Under the pieces are notes generated by a model. It saw only the letters and a program-made list of their open reading frames with translations. It had not been told where the DNA came from and made no database searches. A DNA stretch of 64,000 nucleotides from contig NC_089442.1 in NCBI RefSeq assembly GCF_026210795.1, positions 310,001 through 374,000 on the forward strand, read 5' to 3'. Positions 12,337 to 23,530 of this stretch are shown here, one piece after another. Origin of the DNA: Rhizophagus irregularis. Taxonomy: Eukaryota; Glomeromycota; Glomeromycetes; Glomerales; Glomeraceae. The position numbers and the translations under genes are program-made. Position 1 is the first letter of the stretch; the number at the start of each line of letters is the position of its first letter.

Positions 12337-13479
12337 ATTTCATCATTTTTTTTTTTACAATAAAACACATTTAAAAAACTTTATTATACTCAATTTTTTT
12401 TTAGTATAAACTTACAAATAACCTTTAATTATAAATAATATTTTAAATTACCAATTACACATGATGACATGATTTTTTACATGTACTCAGCTCTAAAAGC
12501 GATTATATTAATAATTTTTGTGATAATTAAGAAACTGATTTCCATTTTATTAAATATGATTATTGTAAAATTTAGAGAATGGATTGAATATGATACATTT
12601 GAAAAAATTACCAGTTAAAAAAGTTTCATATTAATGATCGTCAACAACCATACATACACTTCAGTTAAATCATATTATTTATAACGATATTTCAGTTAAT
12701 TCCTTCATTTATTATAAACAATTTTTGCTTTTCTTTTTGAGTTAAATTTTGATAGTTTAAATCATAAAATTTAGCAAATGTATTAAATGTATTGTATAAT
12801 TAAAAAATTTAACAAATATATTGTAAAGTTTTTTACTTCGGGGTGATCATTACCGTTGGCCAGAATTGTAAATTTTTACCGGCACTATATTTTTTAATGC
12901 TGGTCGATCGTCATAATTTCAGTAACCGGTGATCTCTCGTAAATATATTATTAAAACTACATTGTGTTAAATTTTAATAAATATATAATTATATTTACTA
13001 TATAACAAAAAAATACTTGTTCCTCATATACTATAAATAAATTCCAAATTCGGGACTATCACTGATGTACCATTCATATCAACTTAACTTTATAGGATAG
13101 ACCATTTATGTATCACAAAGCTTTAATTCAGCATCCTCGTCCATTCAAATAAAATCTGAAGTTAAAATACAAACAAAAAAAATAAGAAATGGTTAATAAT
13201 CTGTTTCTTTAATTAAGAAATCAAAGTTTCAAAGTTCAAATAACATCGAAAATCGAAGCTAACCCAGCTTATATATCATAGAATGAAGCTAAGCCTTAAA
13301 AAAAAAAATGGTTGGAACAGTAAGTAAACCTATTTTCAAACTGATAAAGATAAAAAATCAAGATTTCAAAATAATTCTGAACTCACCATATGTCTTAAAA
13401 ATTTTAAAGTTCAATCTATAAAAGGAAAAAAAATCATTAGCCAATGTTCTAAATAGAAGAAAAATTGAAGTTTCAGAAC

Positions 13480-13570
13480 AGGACCCCGAGTTATATATTA
13501 TATAGGGGAGATCGGCACACATTTACTATTAGCTCTCGCATTTCGCACTATGCAATGCTGATCGCAAATG
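13480..13570 (+). mobile_element. Partial copy of the AGGACCCCGAG miniature element
   Basis: It starts AGGACCCCGAG and about 40 bases later has TTTACTATTAGCTCT followed by CGCATTT. All of these occur in the same order at the left end of the intact element at 35716-35949. A matching right end is not clear (GAGGTCCT near 13715 is the best candidate), so this is a truncated or diverged copy. A 71-codon open frame over it is judged accidental. Confidence 0.5.
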
Positions 13571-14287
13571 GAATCGACCTACATGATTTTAGCTCATTCT
13601 ACCAGGACTTGACCTTTCTATGTATAGCTCGAGATCCTGTAAAACTTACCAAGTCCAAACCCTATAAAAAGAGAAAATAAAGAAATGAAATATTTTTTTG
13701 AAAAGTAAAGTTTTGAGGTCCTACTTCAAACTTAACTAATGATCCATTCGTACTTTTTTTTTCAACAGCATCCAGAGACCAAAAGAACCAGCCACAAAAC
13801 TATTATAAATAAAAGAACGAAATATAAGTAAACTGTAAAAGATGTTTCATTTTTTTTAACTAATTACCACAATCCTGTATCCAAAGAGACTGGAGTGCCA
13901 TAATAAGAGCTGCAAGAGAAAAATATCTAACATTAAATAAAAAAATCATTTTCTTTTTTCTATAAACAAAAAAAAATAAGAAATTATTTAAAGAAATTTT
14001 GTGAAAACTAAAAGTGTAGATATGGAAATAATAAAAACTTTCCTGAATTTAGAAGTAAAACCTGAAACGTTGCTAAACGTTTTGTTAAGGAAATCGAAAT
14101 CGTAGAGGGAGGAAGGAAGAAGGGAAATGAAGGAAGAAGAAAAGGGAGGGGAAAGGAACGAAGGAAAGGGATGACTATATTTGCTATTTTTAAATATTAT
14201 ATTTTTAAATATTATAATTTGATTTAATAGCGATATTTTTACAATTTGTTACTATTTCGCTAATATAATATTATGTGATCAATGTAA

Positions 14288-14380
14288 TTGCCGATCAGGG
14301 TGATTATTTTTCCTTAACTAGTCTTTTTTGATAATTTTGTGCCGATCTTGACATCATTCAACATAAATAACGTTTCACAG
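14288..14380 (+). promoter_or_regulatory. Conserved upstream block of kinase A
   Basis: Two GCCGATC motifs about 50 bases apart, the second followed by TTGACATCATTCAACATAAATAACGT. The same arrangement occurs upstream of kinases B and C while nearby intergenic DNA has diverged more. It ends about 70 bases before ATG 14452. It may be a promoter element or simply recent duplication. Confidence 0.4.
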
Positions 14381-14451
14381 CTATTTTATTATTATATTTT
14401 CTTTTTCTTTATTTAATATTTTTGCATAATATATTTTAATTATTTATTAAA

Positions 14452-16088
14452 ATGGTTGAAATTAAATTAAGTGACAATGTATTTGAACAAATAAAAGACT
14501 TCAAACATTGGAAATTGTCTGAAGAACAAGAATCGTTAATTGTTAAACTAATAACAGACAAAGAATTAAAAGAACGTTATAAAAAATATGATTTATGTGA
14601 AGGATGTAAGCAACCTAATACTAGCTATGAATGGTGCCAGCCATGTATTTCTAATCATTTTCAACAAAATTTCAAAAATTGGACAAGTGGAAATCATGAC
14701 GTTGATGAATTTATTCAAAAAGCACAATTAAAAGCTAAAGATGAGGACCATATCATAGAGTGGATTGAATATGATAAATTTGAAGATGTTGAATATTTAG
14801 CAAAAGGGGGATTTGGAACTACTTTTAAAGCAGTTTGGAAAGATGGTCCTTGGAAAACGTATGATATAAGTACTAAACAATTGGAAAGAGAAAGTTATAC
14901 AAAAGTCGCTTTAAAGTGCTTACATAATTCACAAGATATTTCAGCAGATTTTTTAAAAGAAGTAAGTTATTTTTTTATAAATCTTCATTAGCCTTCATAA
15001 ATGAAACTAACCATAATTTTCTTTAAAGGTTGAATCAAATATTTTAGCATATAATACTGCCCTCATAGTTCGTTGTTTTGGTATTACCAAAGATCCAAAA
15101 ACAAATAATTTTATGATGGTAATGGATTTAAAAAAGGGCAGTTTAAGACAACATTTAAATAACAATTTCATTTCACTGAATTGGAAGAAAAAGTTGTATA
15201 GTTTAACTGCTATTATACTTGGTCTTAAAGATATTCATGATAAAGGATTAATTCATAATGATTTTCATTGTGGGAATATATTAAGCAATTTTAGTAGAAA
15301 TGCTTTTATTACTGATTTGGGATTATGTCAGCCAGCAAATGTCAAATCCCCTCAAAATAGTAATAAAAAAATATATGGAGTATTACCTTATGTAGCTCCT
15401 GAAGTTTTAAGAGGAAAAGAATATACTCAAGCAAGTGATATTTATGGATATGGAATCATTGCATATGAAATATGTACAGGTTTCCCTCCTTATTATGATG
15501 TAGCTCATGATGAATTCTTAGCAATGAAAATTTGTAATGGGTTGAGACCAAAATCTAATTATAAAATTCCTCAATTAGTTCTTGACATTATTAATCAATG
15601 TTGGGATGCTGACCCTTTAAAACGACCTAATGCAGATGAATTATATGAATTAATTGGAGGTTTATTGAGTGATATTCGTCACAATAGAGTGGATTCTGTG
15701 ATTTATAAGCAAGTTAAAGAAACAGATGATATTAATAAAAAGTTATCTTTTTCATCACCTTTATTAAAATCTACTGGTACTATATCATATATGACACATC
15801 CTCAAGCAGTTTACACAAGTAGGCTTTTAAATTTTAAAGATCTCCCAGAACCAACAAATGCTGATAATAATGACGATTTACTTGGAATGGAGTATTCAGG
15901 TAAACATATATAACATGCTATAATATTTTAATTTTATTTACAATGCTGACAATTAATATTTATAGATTCTTTAAAAATGGATTTTACTAAACTTGATATT
16001 AATTCTAAAGGTAATTAATTTTGCATATGATTTTTTTGATCCATTAAATTGTAATTAACTATTTTTTATTATAGATGAAAATAATTAA
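14452..16088 (+). CDS. Zinc-ribbon TKL-like protein kinase (copy A)
   Basis: Exons 14452-14961, 15029-15899, 15966-16010 and 16075-16088 give 479 residues; all introns are GT-AG and 64-67 nt. Order: a short N-terminal helix, zinc ribbon (Cys 49, 52, 62, 65), linker WTSGN, then the kinase domain. That has glycine loop AKGGFGTTF (117-125), VALK lysine 155, catalytic loop HNDFHCGN (246-253), DLG (266-268), APEVLRG and CWDADPLKRP. The YTSRLL motif follows, then a tail split over two small exons ending DENN. HRD arginine is Asn and DFG is DLG; copies B and C show the same pattern, so this is probably an active variant class, though activity is unproven. It lies in a segment duplicated at 36.7-43.3 kb and is convergent with the Lys/His/Gly gene at 17002. 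Confidence 0.85.
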
Positions 16089-17001
16089 GTTCAGTTTACT
16101 TAAAGTATAAAATTTTATCATATTTATGCTTATTATGTAATTATTTATTTTATTTGTATTTGTATTTTGTAATTGGAGATTGAAGGAGTTATTTATGATT
16201 TAAATTTAACGAATCTATATATGTAAATTTTCTAATTTAACGGTCTTCTAGATTGGAATCCTGCGCAAAAGTCCATAATTTGAAATTTAGCCCAACCCGA
16301 TCAAGATCCCAACCAGGATTTCTTATTACTGCTATGATATAATTATGGTAACCTTTAAGAAAAAAATCATTTGTTAAAAAAAGATTTTCACATTTATTTA
16401 GTATCCTTGTTAAGAAACCTTCATATTTAAAAAATATCTTTATATCTATTTATTAAAAAATTTCGTATTTACTTATTAAAAATGAATTTTTGTACTGTAT
16501 TTATTTGTTAAAAAAATCAATCAGTTTGTTACTATTTGTTATAAATGAAAAATAATCAATGAATTTATTGAGATTTTCACTCGCACGAATATTTTTTAAT
16601 TTTTCTCCACAAGCCGACTTCTAACGAGCTAAAATTTTCAAAAGTTTAAAAAGTAATCATAATCTCGGTTTATTATTAAAAGTTCAAAGCGAAAATTTTA
16701 TTAATTTCAGTTCATAATACCGTACGTAATTGTAGTTAGTGAAAGAAAAAATAACAAAGTTATTTTTTGAAGATTCAATTTCACGGTACAAAGATAAGAA
16801 TTTAATAATTTAAAATTTCTATCCAATTTATTTATAAAAAAGAAAAAAAAATTTAAATGAGACATTATTAAAAATTGACATAAAAATCTAAAAATTCTAA
16901 GTGATGTAACTGATAAAAGCTATAAAATACTTTAAAAAAAAAATCAAACTATTAGATAAACGTTGTAAAACTTAAACTAAAAAAAAAAAAAGAAAAAAAT
17001 C
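16089..17001. other. Duplicated 3' flank of kinase A
   Basis: No gene. Phrases such as GGAGATTGAAGGA, AAAAGTCCATAATTTGAAA and CTTCTAACGA recur in the same order downstream of kinase B (from 38868) and kinase C (from about 42120). This shows the duplication unit extends well past the kinase gene. Confidence 0.65.
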
Positions 17002-17619
17002 CTAGTATTTAGCTTTAGGATATTTTGGTTTGTCTTTATAATCTTTGAAATGCATTTTTCCTTTTCCAAATTTACCGAATTTACCGAATTTACCGAATTT
17101 GCCAAATTTGCCAAATTTTCCGAATTTTCCAAGTTTTCCGTGTTCATATTTTAAACATTTTCCAAGGTCATATGCTATACATTTTCCAATTTCAAATTTT
17201 ATACATTTTCCAAGTTTTCCGAGTTTTCCATTTTTTCCATGTTTCCCATATTTACCGTGTTTTCCGTGTTTCCCGTGTTTACCATGCTTTCCATGCTTTC
17301 CATGTTTTTCGTGTTTTCCATGTTTTCCCATCATTCCATGTTCATGTTCTTTATGTTCGTATTTTAAACATTTTCCAATTTCATGTTTAATACATTTTCC
17401 AAGTTTTCCAAATTCATATTTTAGACATTTTCCGAGTTTTCCATGGTTGTGTTTTCCAAGTTTACCATGGCCAGCTTTTCCATATTTTTTTGGTTTATCC
17501 TTATGTTCACTCCTTTCATAGACAACACCATTTTCAAATTCTTCGATTGGTGTAGCGACGTAATTAGTGGCAAGAAAGGCTAAAATTATAGCCAAAATAA
17601 AAGTGAAAGAGACTTTCAT
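17002..17619 (-). CDS. Secreted Lys/His/Gly-repeat protein
   Basis: This encodes 205 residues in one exon. The first about 20 residues (MKVSFTFILAIILAFLATN) are a clear signal peptide. The mature part is almost all short repeats: GKHGKH runs in the centre (about 9), GKFGKF runs near the C terminus (about 8), and longer blocks of the form GKCLKYEHGKLGKC with Cys spaced 5-12 apart. Expected to be very basic and rich in His, so metal or polyanion binding is conceivable, but no family is recognised. A decayed copy lies at 42952-43229, after kinase C. The antisense frame is also open, a by-product of the 3-base periodic repeats, and is not a gene. Confidence 0.75.
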   Translation of the reverse strand: MKVSFTFILAIILAFLATNYVATPIEEFENGVVYERSEHKDKPKKYGKAGHGKLGKHNHGKLGKCLKYEFGKLGKCIKHEIGKCLKYEHKEHEHGMMGKHGKHEKHGKHGKHGKHGKHGKHGKYGKHGKNGKLGKLGKCIKFEIGKCIAYDLGKCLKYEHGKLGKFGKFGKFGKFGKFGKFGKFGKGKMHFKDYKDKPKYPKAKY

Positions 17620-20600
17620 TTTTTATGAAATAAAAAAGAGTATATATGAGAAGATAAGGTATTCTTAAAAAGCAACTATATTAAAAATATATCCTGTATG
17701 AATTAACGTTTTTCTTTTTTCCTGACAAGATAACAAGAAATTGACGAGCCATATTTATATAAAAAAATTTCGGTAACGTAAATAACGAAATAAACTTTAT
17801 TTCAATTTAATATAAATAAATTACGTCTAATAAATTACTCATACCCAATCTAAAGTTTATAATTCATGAGTTATCAAATAATTTGTATATCTTTTGCATA
17901 ATTGAATATAAATAAAATAAATAAACAACGTACTACTAAATTAAACGTTAATTCAAATTCAAAAAAAAAAATATTATGAACGTAAATGAAATAATTAAAT
18001 GTAGATTATACATAAAGTTTTCCTTGTCAATTAATATTTCGAAACATAATAAAGATGCATTTAATTATTTTTTTTAAAAAAAATAATCTTTACTTTAAAA
18101 GATCAAAATATGAATTCTTTTTTTCCTTTTTTTAAAATTAATATTCCTTATACAAATGCGAATTTTTTTTATTAAAGATAGATTGGTTATTTTGTATTGT
18201 ACAAACGTACACAATATAAATTGTTTTCACATTATAAAAAAAATACGAAACGCGATATATAACGTGAAAAAAATTTTAATTTTCTTGGCGCGCGTTTAGA
18301 TAATTTTATGATTATTTTTATACGATACATATGATTGGTTAAGCGTACCCTTATATGGTTTAATGACTTTAATGTACATCAAAAAAAAATTAAAAAAATT
18401 GTTGTACCGAAGAGTCAGCATGCAGAAATAAAAATGTATCACAACATCATGTTTGAAATATTATGTAGATCTTTACAAAAGGTTAAAATATCTGATATGT
18501 AATATTATAAATCTTTTACCCCTTTAAACTTTATTGTTTGCCAAGAATCAAAAAAAAAATAAAAATAAAAATAAAAATTAAAAAATAAAATAAAAAAATT
18601 ATAACATTATGAATGAAGTTAGAAACATTTGGATCATGAGAATTTTTTCATGGACTAAAAATCGAAGGTATTTGTCTAAAAGAGGATTAAAAATCAAGTA
18701 GCTTTTTTTAATAAGTCACTTGCGATATTTGTTAAAGAAGTTACGTTTTAAGAAATTATAAATATCTGTATATTAAATTAACAAAAAATATTTATAAAAT
18801 TTTAAACAAACAAATATAAATTTTATTTTTTACATTCCGTAACACAAAAAACAGTTGACGACGCACAAATTTTAACGATCAGTTATCAATTTTGAAATTT
18901 TACAAAATTTTACGAGAAAAAAAAAATTCATTTAATCAATTTTTTTAAAAAATATTCGTTAACTTTTTATTTTCGTTTCAATATTTAAAAAAATTTTTTT
19001 ATTAATTATAAAAAGTCAACAATAATGAATTTTCTTATTCTTTCATCATAAATTTTGTAATGCGCGAAGTAGATTTTTTTGACAATTTTATTATATGTAA
19101 GGGAGGAAAGCTTATCATGTAAAATATTATTCCGGGAAATTTATGAAAAATGTATAATGTAATGAATATTATTGGACGATTTTTTTAAATTTTTATTTTA
19201 AATGAAACGAAATTGAAATACCTGCAGAATAATTGCTATAAATAGGTTTTATTAATTATTACATCATTATAAAAATTTTAATATAACAATTTTAACTACT
19301 TGTTTAAAATTATCGGAAACACAATAATCGTTAATCCGTTTTAAATAAATATAGGAAATATTTATAAGTTTATCAATTGTTTTTTTATTATTTCATTTCT
19401 TGGCTCTTGGCGTGATGAAAAAAATGCAAAATTTCAAAAGTTAATTAAACTTGTATAAAATAAGTTTAGATTTACAATAATTTTTTTCTTGGCTCTTTTA
19501 CCTGGTACGGCGGTAGTTGTACAATGTTTCATAACTCACTAGAAGATCAATGGGAGTCCAATTTTCGAAACAATGAAAAATGGATTATGTAATCAGTAAA
19601 TCATTAACCACTAACCGTTATTAATTCCGAAGTATCATTATTGCAGGACGGTAAAGTAGTATCACGTGACCATACGACCCTATCCTTGCCGCACAAATGG
19701 GATGGGAACTTTTTGAACGTCGATGACTCGATGTTAATATATATATATTAATTCAAAGAAATAAAAAGCGAATATACTTTTTCATGAAATGCAGAGTTGA
19801 AAGTGTATCAGACAATAAACTTCCGCAGTGGCATTTGCGATAAAGTTACGCAAATAGTATTTAAAAATTTTTCGTTTTTAGACTTAACAAAGAAAATACA
19901 AATTTTGGAGTTAAAAACTAAGCCAATTGAGTTCCACATCTTTGATTTGTGTTACATTACATCAATCAATTTAACTTATCGAAATGCGTTACTGTATATT
20001 TCCATACCGATAATAACAAAATTAACATTATATAAAATGTTACTTTGGAATGCTATTTTGGAACTAACTTTATAAATAATCATAATAATCTTAATTATCA
20101 TGATTTATTATATTGTTGAAATTGAAATGATTATTAGATATATAACGAGGAGATTATAATAGTGATTTTCTTATTGTGCGAAAGTATAAGGAAATGTTCC
20201 TGTCACTCGAAGAAATAAAATGATTAAATTTAAATATTAGAATTATCAACGTCTTTTGAACGAAAATTACTTAGATTAAAAAAAAAAATTAATTGTTATA
20301 ATTATCTCGTAACCATTAGGATATTTATTATTCGCAAAAGAGTTAAAATGTTTTGGTCAAATTTTTTGATAACCTAATTTTTCTTAGACATTAATTTTTT
20401 CGTAATTTGATAATTCACTACATTTAGCTGGAGTTTGAATTATTATGAAGGGATAATATATTTGTTTAATTTTTAATAATATACAATATATTTATAGTAT
20501 TATTTCATTTAAAAATTCCTCGTATACATTTCTTGAATGTAAGTCTTTTTTACTGATTTATTCTATCAGCTTTAAAATATACAAAAAAAAAATTTCGTAA

Positions 20601-20769
20601 TTAATAAATTGAGGTTAAAGGGAATAGTGTAGTGTTCATAAATGAGTAAAAGATAATAGTAATTATAAAAATGATATTTATTAGACTATATCGAATTTGG
20701 CGTTCGAGATGATCAGACCTTCATTGCGAAAATAATCATAACGAAATATTCTAATATTTATATTTATCA
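17620..20769. other. AT-rich intergenic DNA
   Basis: No supportable gene. It contains an A-rich (AAAAT)n-like tract at 18550-18600. CpG dinucleotides are frequent here (for example GGCGCGCG near 18288), in contrast to 23.6-31.3 kb. A 92-codon open frame at 19797-20075 has no ATG start and no recognisable domain. Confidence 0.45.
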
Positions 20770-21103
20770 CTGATATTTATATTTATCGGAATTTATGTCA
20801 CAATCAGCGAAACTTGGCAAATTAGTTTCATATGCAAAATTATTTAACACATTTTCAGGTTCAATTTCGATATTTTCAAGTTCTTCAATTACTCGACAGC
20901 ATTCCATTTAAATAAATAAATTACAAATCAAAAGGTGATTTACGACTTGTTAATTCCCAGGATATCACTACTAAACTATATATATCATATTTTTCGGTTA
21001 ACCTTTGTTTGTGTTTCAAAAATTTAGGATCTATATATGGTATTACACAATATGCTTCAGTATGACTATCTGATCCTTTTTTACATGAGCGTTGTATCTT
21101 CAT
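20770..21103 (-). pseudogene. Kinase C-lobe fragment, different subfamily
   Basis: Read on the minus strand, 21103-20921 encodes SDSHTEAYCVIPYIDPKF, then RLTEKYDIYSLVVISWELTS and SPF. This is the activation-segment-to-helix-F part of a kinase, with DPK in place of APE. After a stop, ATG 20908 opens MECCRVIEELENIEIEPE, resembling the end of the domain. The glycine loop, catalytic loop and middle of the C-lobe are missing. The IPYIDPK motif differs from the LPYVAPE of the other kinases here, so it is a relic of another subfamily. Confidence 0.6.
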
Positions 21104-22519
21104 GTATTAAGATTCCAATGGTGAAAAAAAAAACCATTCAAAATATCCGGCCTTTTCGTTTTTCCTTGTTTCTGTTGTGACGCAATTTTACAGGTCAACA
21201 ATTTTAAAATCTACTATTTAATTATTTTTAAATTTTATCAACTGGTAACGGTAACTGATAACTGATGACTTTGGTTTCTAAAAGTTTTAAAAAATTTTTT
21301 TTTGATTTTAATTAAACGAAATGAAACCGAAATAAATTAAATTTGAGAAATTTCGAATTTTGTTTCTTATATACTCCAAACCCACTGTAATGAAGTGCTT
21401 TGGGTTTAGCGTTGTTGATTTACTTGTTTTTATTTTGTTTCGGCACGTGTCATCGTGTCGTGTAAAAATAATCACAAAAACCGGGCTTTTGACGAAATCT
21501 TCAAACGTTTAGAAATTTTTATTAAAATCTATCATTATCTAAGATTATTTCTAAAATTTTGAATATGAAATTAAAATAAATATTTCTAAGTACATCGATT
21601 CTCATTCAATCTGGCAAAGTTAGTCAATAATTTCAAAGATATATACGCCAAAACTAAAAAGAATCTTATACGCTGTACGGTCGGGTCCTATTTGTAAAAC
21701 ATTAATCACGTGGAAAATCCATATCAGAATAATTTATGTGCTAATGGAATTTTCGGTGGATCTCAAAATGAAACATAACATAGGTCAAATAATTAACAAC
21801 TCTGGATTGTTTTATAGTCGAATAAATATATAAATAAAGATTATATTTGTCATATTCAATAATTAATAAAAAGTTGAACTCTGGCTTTTTTAAAGTTGAA
21901 TAAACATGTATGTAATAAAGGTCGAATATTTACTAATTAGGTCTAAATGATGACCGAATAATTTGTTCTAATATAAATCTAATGGCACCCGATGACCCGA
22001 AGCATCAAAAAGCAAATAATTTACCTATGTTTGTGTTCACTCACAAAGAATACAAGTAAATTACCTGATATGAATGAAGTTTTACCTTCAAAAGTAATAG
22101 TATAGAATTTTTCACTTTCTCTCCACCACAGAATGCTGAAAAGAATTTAAATGATATTGAAGATTTGATTTTAAATAAACGGTTCATTAACTAAAAGCAA
22201 GCATGTCAATTAGATTTAAATAATGATTCACGCATTTAATTCCCTGAAGCTTATCTTCCAATAATGGGTTCGAAAATGGTAGAAAACGAATATAATTCTG
22301 ACCTAAACTAATGGAAATAAATCAATTATTATGAGTTTTGTAAATAATGTTCTCCTACATCCGATCATTCTTTCACTCCCGTCAAACTGTTTATCATTAT
22401 TCAGTATAATTGAGTCAATTCTGGCCAATTTTATAATTCCGGCAAGAATAAATTATCACGTGCGGCCGATCATATCGTATTACGCCATTTATTGAAATTT
22501 TTTTTAGAAATTCAAATCA
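21104..22519. other. Intergenic DNA
   Basis: No firm gene. 21370-21420 has a short inverted repeat (AAACCCACTG...TGGGTTT). 22132-22330 follows a good acceptor (CCACCACAG) and reads NAEKNLNDIEDLILNKRFIN before a stop, a possible decayed exon. Diverged repeats containing GTCGAATAA lie at 21820-21965. Confidence 0.35.
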
Positions 22520-23530
22520 TGTCAAGATGACAACAATTGTAAAAACTGAGATGAAAAATATACAAATACAAAACATAAATAGTGTAAACTATATCAAATA
22601 AAAAATGGGCTAGATAGAGGAAACGAAAAAGTAGATCATTTCATTCAAGAGACAATTAAAATTTGAAAGGTATAATAATATAATAGTTGAATGGATACTA
22701 TACGACCAATTTAGTAATATCAAGGAAATAAGCAAAAGTGATTTCACTGCAATATATTAAGCGATGCGTTACAACATGATGATTACGGGTACCTAATAAA
22801 AAGGTTTCATTAAAATATTTTTATAATTTGCAAAACATAAATGATCTTTTAATATAGGGTACGTAAATCGTAATTTTTCATTCCTTTATAATTTATTTAA
22901 GTATTGAATTTTTTTTTATAATAACTTTTATATTTAAATAGGTTGCATTATATCCTATTGAAGGAAATACTTTAAAATATTCGGAATATCTCAAAATAAA
23001 TATATTATTTTATTGCGAAAATTATGATGAGATATATACAAATGGAAATAATAAATGGTGCAAATCATATAAAATAAACATTAAATTTTAAAAAAAAATT
23101 TTGTGGAAATGAACTAGTGAAAATGAAAAAAATTTTGATGATTTAATTAAGAATTATAATTGAAAATAATGACATAATAGTTTGATGGATATCATATAAC
23201 CAATTTAATAATGTTAAAAAAATAGCTATCATATATTCAGCAATATGGAAATGAAAAGATGGTCCATTACAGCGTTATGAGAATTATGGAAAAGTTGAAA
23301 AGGTTAACTTATAAAGAAGTTGCTTTGAAGTGCTTGCATAAATCACAAAATATTAATAATAAATTTTTAAATGAGGTATAGTTATTAGTTATTTTTGTAA
23401 TTTATTTTAAATATCTTTATTGTGATGACTGAATATTTTTATATTTTAATAGATTAAATCATATTATATAAATGAAAATAATAGAATGCTCGCTTAATAT
23501 ACAGTAAATGAGATATCTCAAAATCTTGAT
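22520..23530 (+). pseudogene. Decayed array of zinc-ribbon/N-lobe kinase modules
   Basis: Two consecutive damaged modules resemble those of the gene at 51352-56102 but lie on the opposite strand. Module 1 (22520-22857) has remnants of the CxxC ribbon, of GNEKVDHFIQET, of the W-x-x-Y-x-Q-F segment and of SKSDFTA. Module 2 (about 22930-23380) begins with remnants of the hinge phrase (YSEYLKINI), then NNKWCKSYKIN, TSENEK, and an end matching VALKCL...NNKFLNEV before a GT site. A third start (EISQNLDTKKY) follows at about 23512. Stops and frameshifts are frequent, and no C-lobe follows. So a second N-lobe array once existed here. Confidence 0.65.

Larger units (their letters stand above)
11614..14287. 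other. Intergenic DNA with repeat relics and exon-like stretches
   Basis: Promoter side of both the Uma2-like gene and kinase A. 12447-12800 matches the upstream regions of kinases B (36721-36900) and C (39560-39850), so the ancestral upstream flank is interrupted here by about 1.4 kb of extra DNA. Within that, several short minus-strand stretches bounded by AG and GT (for example near 13870-13910 and 13388-13418) look like small exons, but no continuous frame could be built. 14104-14172 is an almost pure purine tract (GGAAGGAAGAAGGG type). Confidence 0.45.

Noticed and set aside
13465-13680. 71-codon open frame overlapping a miniature-element fragment
   Set aside because: Starts inside the left end of a transposon remnant; no domain and no paralogue.
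17045-17521. Open frame antisense to the Lys/His/Gly gene (Pro/Phe/Asn-rich)
   Set aside because: Open only because the sense gene is a three-base-periodic repeat; no start context or domain.
19797-20075. 92-codon frame
   Set aside because: No ATG start, no recognisable motif, no splice partners found.
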